NCBI RefSeq assembly: GCF_021134715.1
Contig: NC_060018.1
Span: forward strand, 12,603,501 to 12,667,500
DNA from: Daphnia pulex
Taxonomy: Eukaryota > Arthropoda > Branchiopoda > Diplostraca > Daphniidae
DNA: 64,000 bases
Reading direction: 5' to 3'
Below are positions 36,208-46,269 of this stretch, one piece after another (within the stretch, counting starts at the first letter, position 1; every line of letters starts with the position of its first letter). The notes beneath the pieces were generated by a model. The model was not told the origin of the DNA. It did not search any database and worked only from the letters and a program-made list of their open reading frames with translations. The translations under genes and the position numbers were made by a program.

Positions 36208-38180
36208 CCCTTCCCATTTTTTAATTTACTTGAACTATTTATCGTTAATCTGTTCAGTAATCATTAAGTTTGTTTCGTCTGTGCGAACAGTGAGTTTCAG
36301 AATCAGGACAGGTTAATACATCAAACTTATTAAAAAAATCTCAATTGCTTTCAGGTTAATATGTTACAGACATTTTATACGGTAAGTGAATCTACTGAGT
36401 TATCTTGTGTAGAGTAGCTATTGATTGATATTAAGATTTTTAAGTGTTATTGCAATTAATTGGTTTATTCTATTTAAACTTTTGGATGTAGCCTAAATTT
36501 GCAACTAGCAGGATTATTGGAGATGGCCATCAAACTTTTACATTTCCTTTCAATCAATTCTCGACAGATTATTCAGGTATGCCTAAATATTTATTTCTTG
36601 CTTCATTTTTATTCCCAGTATTGTTTTGTCGCGTAAGACTAAATTTCGAAAATTTGGAGCTGTGATCAATTGGATGTCGAAAACTTGATTTGCTTGATGA
36701 TAAGTTAATATTTATTCATTTTCATTCCGTAAATACCATTTTATAGAATTTTTTTTACTGTCTTACTAAAAGAGAAGATAACCTATATTTCAATGCTAAC
36801 CAAAGTGCAAAGCGTTCCTTCATTAAAAAGGTATATTGTTTAATGGAATCTTTCGGCATAGGCTGCATCGGCTTTGAACCCAATTCTCGTTATCTTTTCT
36901 CGTTCTGCCAATAATTTGTTTTCCCGTAATTCTAATAGACCGTCTCACAAGCCATTAAACGACGTGATACGAATACGGCACGAATTTTTACATCCTCAGA
37001 AAAAAAAAGTTGCAAGAGATGGGCGGTTCTCTGGACGGGCGACCATCATTCTGTGTTTAGCACCTGGTGGGAGATTTTTGTACCTTTAATTGTCTAAACT
37101 CTTAAGCCAAAATCAGTGTCAGCATGGTATAATAGGCTAACGGCTAACCTATTATACATGGTGTCAGTGTGTCACCGGGTGTCACGCTGGTCTGAGAAAG
37201 ACATAGGAAGACGCCATTGTTATCTCGTGATGGTAAAACTATTCTCCTCGATTTGAAAAGCTTATCTACCAAGTTTTTATTGCTTGCAGTTTAGTTTTAA
37301 TCTCTAACCTCATTTAGACTACGTCAGTGATCGAATATGTGATTTTTGCGAGATTTTGTATAGACGTTCATCGCACTCCTTAAAGTTGTTTAGCGTTCAG
37401 TGAGTTGTTAATAGTGAGTTTCATTATTTTGGACATTTTACATTGTATTGAATGCTACTTTTCACAGTAACGTCGGTAACGTCTAGGTCCAACCGAAATT
37501 ATCGTTTTGTCTCTCGCGTGATTACGAAGATGATGATACAGAGTCTTATAAATTCATGTGGAACATCCATAGATTACAGAAGCTATTGGCTGTTTGCTTT
37601 CTAGAAGTAAAGCAACAGGTCTGGTTCGTATTATCCAATCAGAATTTTCGTAATTCTTGAATTGCACGAAAAACATTTTCTTTATTTTAAGGGCTTGGTG
37701 AGAGTTGACAGCCAAATAAATTTTGACCTCCAACATGCTCAAATCCACAACATGTTGGAGGTAAATCCGCAGGTCTAAATCCGACAGCTTTCACATTGAA
37801 GTACCAGAAGTTTTTTGCATCTTTTACTTATAACTTATGCCTTATGGCTTTCAATGCTCTTCATTGCTGTGGTTACTGCTGTCACCTATCGTCTGTTTCG
37901 CACACTTTTTCTGTTAAAAAAATGGAAGGTTATGGGCATGGTTATGGGCCTGAGAAGTTAAGGGGTCATTCGATTTCCGGATCTGTTGTTTCTGGACGTG
38001 TGATGTGTCGCAGTTAGCAGCTTGCAGTGTGGTCGAAGGTGAAAAGCTCTGCGTAGGTCGTTTTAAAATTCGCTAAATTTGGATCAAGTTCGTGTTTAAG
38101 GTGAGGCTCATATAAAGTTGAGTGATCTTTGATATTCAGTGTTATTGTATTTTCGTTTAAATAAAATAAATCCTTCTTAG

Positions 38181-39496
38181 ATGGATCCGATTCAACCCAA
38201 AGAAAATGTTGATGATTTGCAACAAAATGATAGTTGTGTTACGGTTGACGAATTTCGTGTATTGATGAAAGAGGCTGAAGTCCAACTCAAAGAAAAACTA
38301 GAAAAAAAGAAAATTTATGAGCTGATTGGTGTATTGGATGGTAAACTAATGGATGTTGACAACAAAGGTAAATCGAGTCACCTTTTCCTAAATATAGGAA
38401 ATTTCCCTTTTGTTTTTGCTATCTGTTTAATACTGGAATTTAATCACATTTTTTTCTTGTAATAGTTAATAAGAGAATTGACACTCTGGAAGTAAAAAGC
38501 AATCGAAGAATGGATATCCTGCAAGAAAGAATGGATATCATAGAAGAAAAAGTCAATGAGATAGATAACACATGTTTAGCCATTCGAGACAAAATTTTAG
38601 GAAGTATGCCACCAAAATCAGTGGATAAAGTCAGTAATTTTAGTTTGACTATGCAAACAAAAAATAGTATTAACGCAATTTTTGTACAGGAAAAGCACGA
38701 TGGTTATGCACGAGACAGGAAGTCGGAAAGTCGCATAAACGAATCAAAGAGTCATAGTTCCCGCCGTCGAGACAAGTCAGTCAAAGCTCCAGAGAGAGAA
38801 ATGGAGAGAGAAAAGGAAAGAGCAGAGCAGAAAGAAAAAGAAAGGGAGAGAGATCAACATAAACGAGATCATCTTAAAGGAATTTCACGTGAAAGCCACA
38901 AGTCCCATGAAAGAAAATCGGACAAGCGGAGGAAGCATGATTCATCTATTTCTCTAGACACAACCAGTAGCAGAAAAAAGCAAACTGAACCCGTTCGAGA
39001 CAACGGCAGTCGCCGTGAACCCCGCGTTATTACCGGGCAGGCAGGTTTACTTCCTTTAACAGAAGTAAGTTTAAGATAGGGATGAATAATATCAAATAAA
39101 TTTCAATATCAATGATTGCGTTTTGTTAATTTCAGATCCAGCTCCAGGCATTAGCAAAGCCAGATAATTGTGTTAAATTTATTGGAAAGTTGGCTCTTGC
39201 CTCCTATCCTGAGGGTTACTTTTTGAAAAAGACAAATTCCTTTGCTGTTGCCGTAACTTCACATCAGATTGATGCCCTCTACAGTAATAAGTTCCTGTAT
39301 TATTTTCAAAACCAAAATCTAACTTAACATTTTATTATATGTTTTTTTTACAGGTATTGTTTCTAGCAAATACAAAGAAATAAAAAGATGTGGTCGTCCT
39401 CGTCCCTCTCAAAATCTTACAAAGGAAGTAATGACTGATGTTATTCGTAATAGGGTCAATTTTTTCAGAAGTATGAATCGTCATCTGATGTATTGA
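38181..39496 (+). CDS. Charged-helix protein with BEN-like C-terminal domain, short copy
   Basis: Exons 38181-38367, 38466-38629, 38690-39064, 39136-39283 and 39354-39496 give 338 aa. It is the tandem paralogue of the gene at 34670, with the same exon phases and a leader intron (38101-38180). Exon 3 holds a doubled MDILQERMDIIEEKV repeat. The charged helix is only about 27 residues (EREMEREKERAEQKEKERER) against about 100 in the long copy, and is followed by SHERKSDKRRKHDS. The C-terminal domain is conserved: FIGKLALASYPEGYFLKKTN, IDALYSIVSSKYKEIKRCG, NLTKEVMTDVIRNRV. The intron between exons 3 and 4 is read here as spliced, but in this copy the frame is open through it, so retention would add 20 residues. 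BEN-like assignment is tentative. Confidence 0.7.
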
Positions 39497-41640
39497 CCCC
39501 TCAAATTTTTTTATTACTTGAATCTTTTATTGTTAATATGTTCGGTAATAATTAAGTTTGTTTCATCTGTTCATCTGTGCGAACAAAAAGGAGTTTGAAT
39601 TCAGAAAGGAAGAGGTATCCTTAATACATCAAACATTTTTAACAAGTTCTAATTGCTTTCAAGTTAATATGTTACAGACATTTTTATGTAGTAAGTGAAT
39701 CTGCTGAGTAATCTTTGTGTAGAGTAACCATTGATTGCTATTAAGAACTTGAGTGTTATTGCAATTAATTGGTTTATTCTGTTTAAACTTTTGGATGTAG
39801 CCAAAATTTGCAACTAGCAGGATTATTGGAGATGCGCTGCCATGGCCATGAAACTGTTAAATTCCCTTTCAATCAATTCTCAACAGATTACTCAGGTATA
39901 TGCCTAAATATTTTTTCTTGCTTCATTTTTATTTACAGTATTGTTTTGTCGCGTACGACTAAATTTCGAAAATTTGGAGCTGTGATCAATTGGATGTCGA
40001 AAACTTGATTTGCTTGATGATAAGTTAATAACTAGATGCTTCTAAAAGTTAAGTTTAATTTCAAGTTCTATTGGTATTATTATTGCATTCCGTAAATACC
40101 GTTTTATTGAAATATATTGATACTATTTTACTAAAACAGAAAATAACGTTTATTTCAATGCTAACCGAAGTGCAAAGCTTTCCTTCTTTAAAAAGGTATA
40201 TTGTTTAATGGAATCTTTCGGCATAGCCTACATCGGCTTTGAACAACCCAATCCTCAAAAAAGTTATCTTTTTCTCGTTCTGCCAATAATTTTTTTCCGT
40301 AATTCTAATAGACCGTCTCACAAGTCTCTAGCCATAAAAACGACGCGATACGAATACCGGAATACGACACGAATTTTTACATCCTCAGGGAAAAAAAGTT
40401 GCAAGAGATGGGCGGTTCTCTGGACGGGCGACCATCATTCTGTGTTTAGCACCTGGTGTGAGATTTTTGTACCTTCCATTGTCTTAAGCCAAAATCAGTG
40501 TCAATGTGTCACCGTGTGTCACGCTGGTCTGAGAAAGGAAGGTAGACGCCGATGTTATCTCGTGATTTTCGTGATGGTTAAAACTATTCTCCTCAATTTG
40601 AAAAGCTTTTCTACCAATTGAATAAGTTTTTATTGCTTGCAGTTTAGTTGTAATCTCCATTCTCCTTTGGACTACGTCAGTGACCGAATATGGGATTTTT
40701 GCAAGATTTTGTATCGACGTTCATCCCACTCCTCAAAGTTGTTTAGCGTTTAGTGAGTTGTTAATAGTGAATTTCATTATTTTGTTCATTCTTCATTGTA
40801 TTGTAATCTACATCATTTTTTGTTTCCAATAGGCTGACCGAGAACTGCATCCCAAGTCAGATTTCCAGTATGCAGGTTTCATGCAAAGCGAAAGCACGAT
40901 TATTGTCATCTTGATGCCAATGTAAGGATAATTTTTTTAAGAATTATTACATTAATAGACTTGTAGAACACCCAAGAAAGTAAAGATTGTACTTCATTAC
41001 AGGAATATGCTGTGTGATGAATCATATAGTGTGAAAATGCTAGTAGCTGTACGGTGATTCGCAGTTATACATCAGCAAATCAGTTGCCATCGCAGTGGAG
41101 ATAGATCAAATGGTTTGATGGTTCCTGTGTTGACGCTTTGCGAAGGGAAGCAAGAGTCAATCTACGAGTACATGTGCCCCAATTGTGAGCCGCTGGGAGT
41201 CCAAAAGCTACGAAAGGCACTCGCGTCTACGAGGAACTATGCGATTTTCTACAGCAGTTGCAGACCCACAAGAGCCGTTCCTTCATCCTTGAGCCTGTCG
41301 ATGTTCAACAAGTCGCCGACTTATCAGATCATCAAGGATCCCATGGAATTACAAATGGTTCGAGACCAATATTATAGAGAGACGGCCTACAAATGAGTGA
41401 ATGACAGAATTTATTGGCGACACCAACGATTTCGCGTTTCATTTAAAAGTTGTTGGTAAGTGTAAATTAAATTAACAACTTTTATTTTTACCGTGTATAA
41501 GTGTTAATGATAATTGTTTATTTTATTTGTTTTAGACGGTTTTAGATCCTGACTGAAAACATGGGTACGTTGGTGCGAGTCGGTAAGAGTGGTGAAATAC
41601 CAGTGGTGAAGCAAGAAGAGAATTAACAAATTGCTTTGAT
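39497..41640 (+). other. Exon-like remnants downstream of the BEN-like genes
   Basis: Spliceable segments conserved between the two copies occur after the stop codons: 36492-36576 (PKFATSRIIGDGHQTFTFPF) and its counterpart 39801-39895, which has a 10-bp insertion that breaks the frame. A further open segment with proper splice ends lies at 40833-40921 (ADRELHPKSDFQYAGFMQSE) but has no partner in the first block. 41115-41396 is open with CEGKQESIYEYMCPNCEPLG. They may be remnants or alternative 3' exons of an ancestral longer gene; none is recognised. Confidence 0.35.
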
Positions 41641-42149
41641 CTTTTGTCTGTTTTATAAGCAATTCCTGGAATAGTTATGTTGACTGTAAAGTGTGTGTGA
41701 CGTAGAGAGAAAATCTTCTGGCATGCAACGGGAAAGTGCAATGATCAATGAATCAGTAGTATGTTTGAGGGAATACTTCTACATCACGAGATATTTGAAA
41801 AAAGTACGACAATTTATCATAATAATTAAACTTCTGCGTATGCTGCAAACTCAACGCGAGAATATTAAGTTACGATGGAATTTCTCTTAAATTTAACAAC
41901 GTACGAAGCTTTATTAACTCTTAACTGGAATCTCACCGTGTACGCACTTGTCATTTTTTAAATGTTATCAGAAGAAAAAAATAAGGTTACGGTAACATAA
42001 GTTATTTAAACGTATGCTATTTGTCAGACGTCATTTAATTGAAAATACAAACAAAAACAAAGATAAATAGAATTGTGTTATATTGTCCCGCCTCCACCCA
42101 CAATTCCTCCACTTTTTACATACATACACATATACATACACTAAGTTAA

Positions 42150-42474
42150 CCCGTTGGCTGCCACGCCATACAACCCGTAGGTTGTACTCTACTACTCTAC
42201 GCGCCACGTCTGAAGGATCCATGACCAAGTGGGACTTGCCATTGCTGACAAGTCCGGGCTGACACGGTGACAGGAGAAGATGGAATGCACAACCTCTAGA
42301 ATCCATCACCGTATCGACAAAGGGGAAGTCCCTATGGTGCATTGCCTAACGGGGCCTTTCGGCGAATCTGGGGCTGGTGAGACTGTCCGACCCCGCGGCA
42401 TGAAAACCACGAAGCCGAACAGCGCGGCCCGTGCTAAGGAGCTAGGGGAGAACAAAGGCGTGGCAGACAACGGG
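42150..42474. mobile_element. piggyBac-type miniature inverted-repeat transposon (325 bp)
   Basis: TTAA at 42146-42149 and 42475-42478 flank 18-bp inverted ends: CCCGTTGGCTGCCACGCC (42150-42167) and the complement of GGCGTGGCAGACAACGGG (42457-42474), one mismatch. TTAA target duplication plus ends starting CCC are the signature of the piggyBac superfamily, to which the Daphnia element Pokey belongs. The interior is GC-rich, codes for no transposase, and has a perfect hairpin TACAACC-CGTA-GGTTGTA just inside the left end (42169-42186). It is a non-autonomous element, and the near-identity of its ends suggests recent mobility. Confidence 0.85.
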
Positions 42475-42742
42475 TTAACTAACACAAACGAACACATATT
42501 ACCAACAACAAATGATGATCCACGCTGACACTTTGAAGATACCGGCGACGTTATGGTGTCCATCTTCTCGAAATTTCCTCTGCATTACCTGAATAAAGAG
42601 AAAACAATTCTTATTTACTGACATGCCAATAAAACTTACATAATACAGAAAGAAACAAGAATCAGGTTTTTTAGCTCAAAGATTTAAATATGCAATGTTT
42701 TAAAGTTTAAATCAAGCTTGCAAGGTTGAGAACTGTAAACAG

Positions 42743-43132
42743 AACAAAGCTCACTTGCTAGTCTTTAAAAAAAATTCCGGAAGTATACCGGAAGTAACCA
42801 CAGCGCCTCAACCATAGAGCTGTCGTCAAATTAAACCACATATTCGTGATCCCCATAAAATTTGGGGTCGATTAGGTGTGATTTAAACGAAATCCAAAAT
42901 TTGGCCAAAATCGAGAATTTTCCTGAACTATAGTTCAGGAAAATTTTCAAAACCGGAAGTACGAAAACGTACAAAAAAAACATGAACTTTACCACAAATT
43001 TGACGAGGATCACGAATTTGTGATTCTTTTGTACTTCAGATGAACATATACTGAACTACTGACTGAAATGAGCAAACCGGAAGTAGGAAAAAAAAACTCA
43101 TTGTTAAAAATCTAACAAGTGAGCTTTGTTGG
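42743..43132. mobile_element. Inverted-repeat (foldback) element, about 390 bp
   Basis: The ends AACAAAGCTCACTTGCTAG (42743-42761) and, on the other strand, AACAAAGCTCACTTGTTAG (43132-43114) match at 18 of 19 bases. Internal segments around ATTCGTGATCC (42843 and complement near 43005) also pair. A perfect 30-bp palindrome sits in the centre (42916-42945; core CCTGAACTATAGTTCAGG). Four CCGGAAGT octamers (42777, 42789, 42953, 43077) lie within it. No protein is encoded and no clear target duplication was found, so the superfamily is open. Confidence 0.6.
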
Positions 43133-44322
43133 TGGAATAGTTATCGTTAGTTATCACTAAATATTTCATTAAAATAACAGCCAATAAAGTTTAAAAAGAT
43201 GCGCAAAGTAACTGAAACTGACTGTTTTGACAGCTGCAAATTTTCAAAAAGCCATCTAGCGTTAGAAAAAAGAAACGTCCAAGTAAAACTTTGTTTGCGC
43301 GCAAGAAGGGCCTGATTTTGGAATTATTACACAGACACAGAGTTTAACGCAACTAGATTATTAGTAGATAATCTACGAAAGTAAGTCAATTGTCGGGTAC
43401 CTGGGCATAATCCCGTGGTGAGCAACTGCAGGTGTGTAACAGCAAAGGGGTAGCGACCACTGAAGTGTTCCAACTCGTCGGTGAAGTAAGACAAGTTGTA
43501 GCAGCAAAAGCATTGAAGCTAGATGAGTGTACGTCGGGAAGATAAGGATGGAGCAGAACGTTGCTGGATGTCCCACTTCCTTCATGGACAAAGGTCAGCA
43601 TTGGCTTCAGGATCTATTATGTGCTATGTAAAAAAATGTATTGCATTAATGAATTGAAAATATAACAGTTAATAAAGCATTTCAATCTTTACCTTTACTA
43701 ACAAGCACACTGAAGTTTTAATGATAAAAACCGCAAAAATGGAAATCACAGCAACCAACAGCCTTACTCCTCAGGTTGAGGTAAATTTCCTGATGCTAAA
43801 GAAAGTGTCATGAAGTATTGCAGTAGCGTGGTGATAGGTTATATTGATGCTTACCTTTATCATGTGGGTGAATGGTGTTGAATTTAGTAAGGCATTTGAC
43901 GTGATGTGGTTGGTGTGGTAGCAGTAATGGGGAAATACCTCGTCTCCGCACATTTGTATTCCACGATATGTGAGCTTCACTCATGAGTTTTAGGCTTTTG
44001 ACAACATGATGGGTCTTTAAGATGGAAAGTGACTGAGCGCTAAGTCAACTTTTTGGAATGATTGACAGTATGCATCTAAAATTTGAAGAAATAAGTTGGT
44101 AAAGTATAAAAATAAGGATATTAGGTCAAGATAAACCTACACAAGTTACGAAGTTCAATTTGGTAATTGAAATCACAGGAATATATGTATTAATTAGCAT
44201 CCAATTATTTTGCCTATTTTGCCTCGTTTCACGATGCAAGAACAACAAGGGCGACACTAGCGACATCTGGTAATGAGTTTTGAATCCTAAGTTGGTTGCA
44301 CAGCTCAAATTATTGGAGCGTA
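43133..44322. other. Gene-poor stretch with CTCF-like motif
   Basis: GCCATCTAGCG at 43251-43261 is, on the minus strand, CGCTAGATGGC, a CTCF-like core found repeatedly in this window. Otherwise AT-rich with only short unsupported frames. Confidence 0.4.
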
Positions 44323-44727
44323 GTGGAGTTCTACTGTCGGGTACTGGAGTTCTATTGTAGGGTATTTTAAATAAAATACCGGTATTGGGGATTATTGTCG
44401 GAACTCCACCGACAATAGAACCCCAATATTTCAAATAATTAAAAAACATTTCTTTGTATGCGACAGTAGAACTCCAACGACAGTAGAACTCCAAAGACAT
44501 AAGAACTCCTTTTTAAAATATTATTAAAAATACCCTACAAGGCTACAATACTCACTGGACAGTACTCCAGTGCCCAACAGTAGAACTCCACCACGCGACA
44601 ATAGAACTCCAATAAATTCTTTAATTATTTTCATGATCAACAATAGAACTTCATTGAATTTTAGATACTTTAAATGTCCGACAATAGAACTCCAACAAAA
44701 AATTATTCGCATGACAGTAGAACTCCA
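44323..44727. repeat. Inverted array of the motif TGGAGTTCTAYTGTCGG
   Basis: About ten copies of a 16-17 bp motif. Two (44324, 44345) read TGGAGTTCTAYTGTMGG and the others (44409, 44461, 44478, 44575, 44595, 44678, 44712, plus partial ones at 44495 and 44638) read CCGACARTAGAACTCCA. The block 44323-44370 pairs with 44523-44592 as an inverted repeat, including GTAGGGTATTTT/AAATACCCTAC. The middle holds two tight hairpins (GGTATTTTA-AA-TAAAATACC; 44382-44428). This looks like a foldback element with motif copies spreading beyond it. Confidence 0.65.
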
Positions 44728-46269
44728 CTTTTCTTAAAATATGCAGTGCGCTCTAGTGCTAAAGCCTAAAAGACGCTAGATCGCACTCCAGTCTCCGGAG
44801 TCTATGACCATGAAATGCCCTGGGAAAAATTTTTCTTAATCGCTTTTTTGATCGCAAAAATTAAAGAAACTTTTAATGATTGATCGCTAAATTTTTTTAT
44901 GAATTCGTTGTCTACTTGTGCCACCTATCAGTGAATATAAATGCTCAAACCGGGCAATAAATAGCTGTCGTTACTCGTTAGGTATTGTCCGTCATTCTGC
45001 GGAATGTCGCAAGTGCTCAAGAAGTCGTTTATGGTTTGTTGTTTGTTTACAGAGGCATTTGCGTGGATTGATGAATTCAATTTTATTTTTGGGAACTACA
45101 ACCACGAAAAAGTCGTGAAATGTTTTAACAGTGGTTGCTCCGGGAGATCCTTTACTACCTTACTTCCAAGAGGCCCATTACTACACCCAAGAAAGCGCAA
45201 CGGCAGACTGCAGCGCACCTATGCATTAAAATATGAGTTGGCTGACGAAGTGAAGAATGATAGCGCAAAGTGAGATTGATTTTCTCTGCATTTATAGGAG
45301 TTTATACATACTATGCAGGTATACAACATTATACATGAATTGTAGCATAAGTGGTTGGTTGACCTTGCTCTATGCTTTAGAAAGGGACTCGGGTGCGCTG
45401 GGATAGCGCACATTTAAATGCTATTAAGATAAAGAGTTATCTAAATTCTATGTCAACACTCAACACACACAACTTAAACAGTTACATATTTGATAACATG
45501 CTCAATATATTAGCTAGGAATAATTCAAACCTCTTTGTGGTTGTTGATTTCATTGCTAACATAGCTGTAGAAAAAATACTTTCAATTGTGCTTCGGCAGG
45601 AACCCAAATTAGTTGCACACCTTTTCCTCTATTTTTTCTTCGAAGTTTTTTGTTTGCTTCCTATTTGAGATTGAGAAACTGCAGGAGTCTGCAGCCACAG
45701 AATTTCACGTATCATCACCGATCCGATCATCACTGTATCACAAGCATCAATTGTAATGTTATGCTTAGCTGTAGCATACATCTAGAACTTTCGGAACACA
45801 TAATTGACGTTTGGTATCAAAAGTTATGGGATTACTGATTTACTGGGAAATATTCTTCAACGATGTAATCGGATCGGGCTTTCACAATCACAACTATGAA
45901 AAATGAAGTTTGTTCCTAGCACTTATAAATGTCAATTTTCATACAAAACTTGAAATTATAGAATTCAAAACAGTTGTTTTCACTTTTCAGTTGCAAACCG
46001 TCAGGAATCTAAGTAACACTCAGTTTCTTAGCAGAATACAAAACAAATGGACGTCAATGGCATCTAGCGGTAACTATACACACTATTCTTTAAAGCAAAA
46101 CTTAAAATAGTTCAAAAATGAATTTAGCTTACCTTCACTTAATAACATGAAATAAAAGAAAGAATAAAAGAAACTGCATGAATTCAAATTAGTCAATAAA
46201 AACTAAGACAGTAAATGTTTAACGATTATCATTGTATTGTAGCAGAGCAGTTCAGTCTATGTCAACAAG
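44728..46269. other. No supported gene
   Basis: Short open frames only, the longest at 45004-45273 (89 codons) with no recognisable motif. GGCATCTAGCGG at 46059-46070 is another CTCF-like half-match, close to the 3' end of CEBPZ. Confidence 0.4.

Larger units (their letters stand above)
34195..40800 (+). repeat. Tandem gene duplication of about 3 kb (34.2-37.4 and 37.8-40.8 kb)
   Basis: The two blocks align from the leader region (GCTCTTCATTGCTGTGGTTACTGCTG at 34377 and 37856 in parts) through all exons and introns. They continue down to the 3' block with TTAATGGAATCTTTCGGCATA (36840 and 40207) and GGGCGGTTCTCTGGACGGGCGACC in parts. The segment 37.45-37.80 kb between them is unique. Differences are many small indels, so the event is not very recent. 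Confidence 0.8.

Noticed and set aside
41115-41396. Separate gene of 93 codons
   Set aside because: No clean splice context or start. Treated as a possible remnant downstream of the BEN-like gene.
44323-44727. CRISPR-like direct repeats
   Set aside because: Copies occur in both orientations with irregular spacing in a eukaryotic genome; the inverted-element reading fits better.
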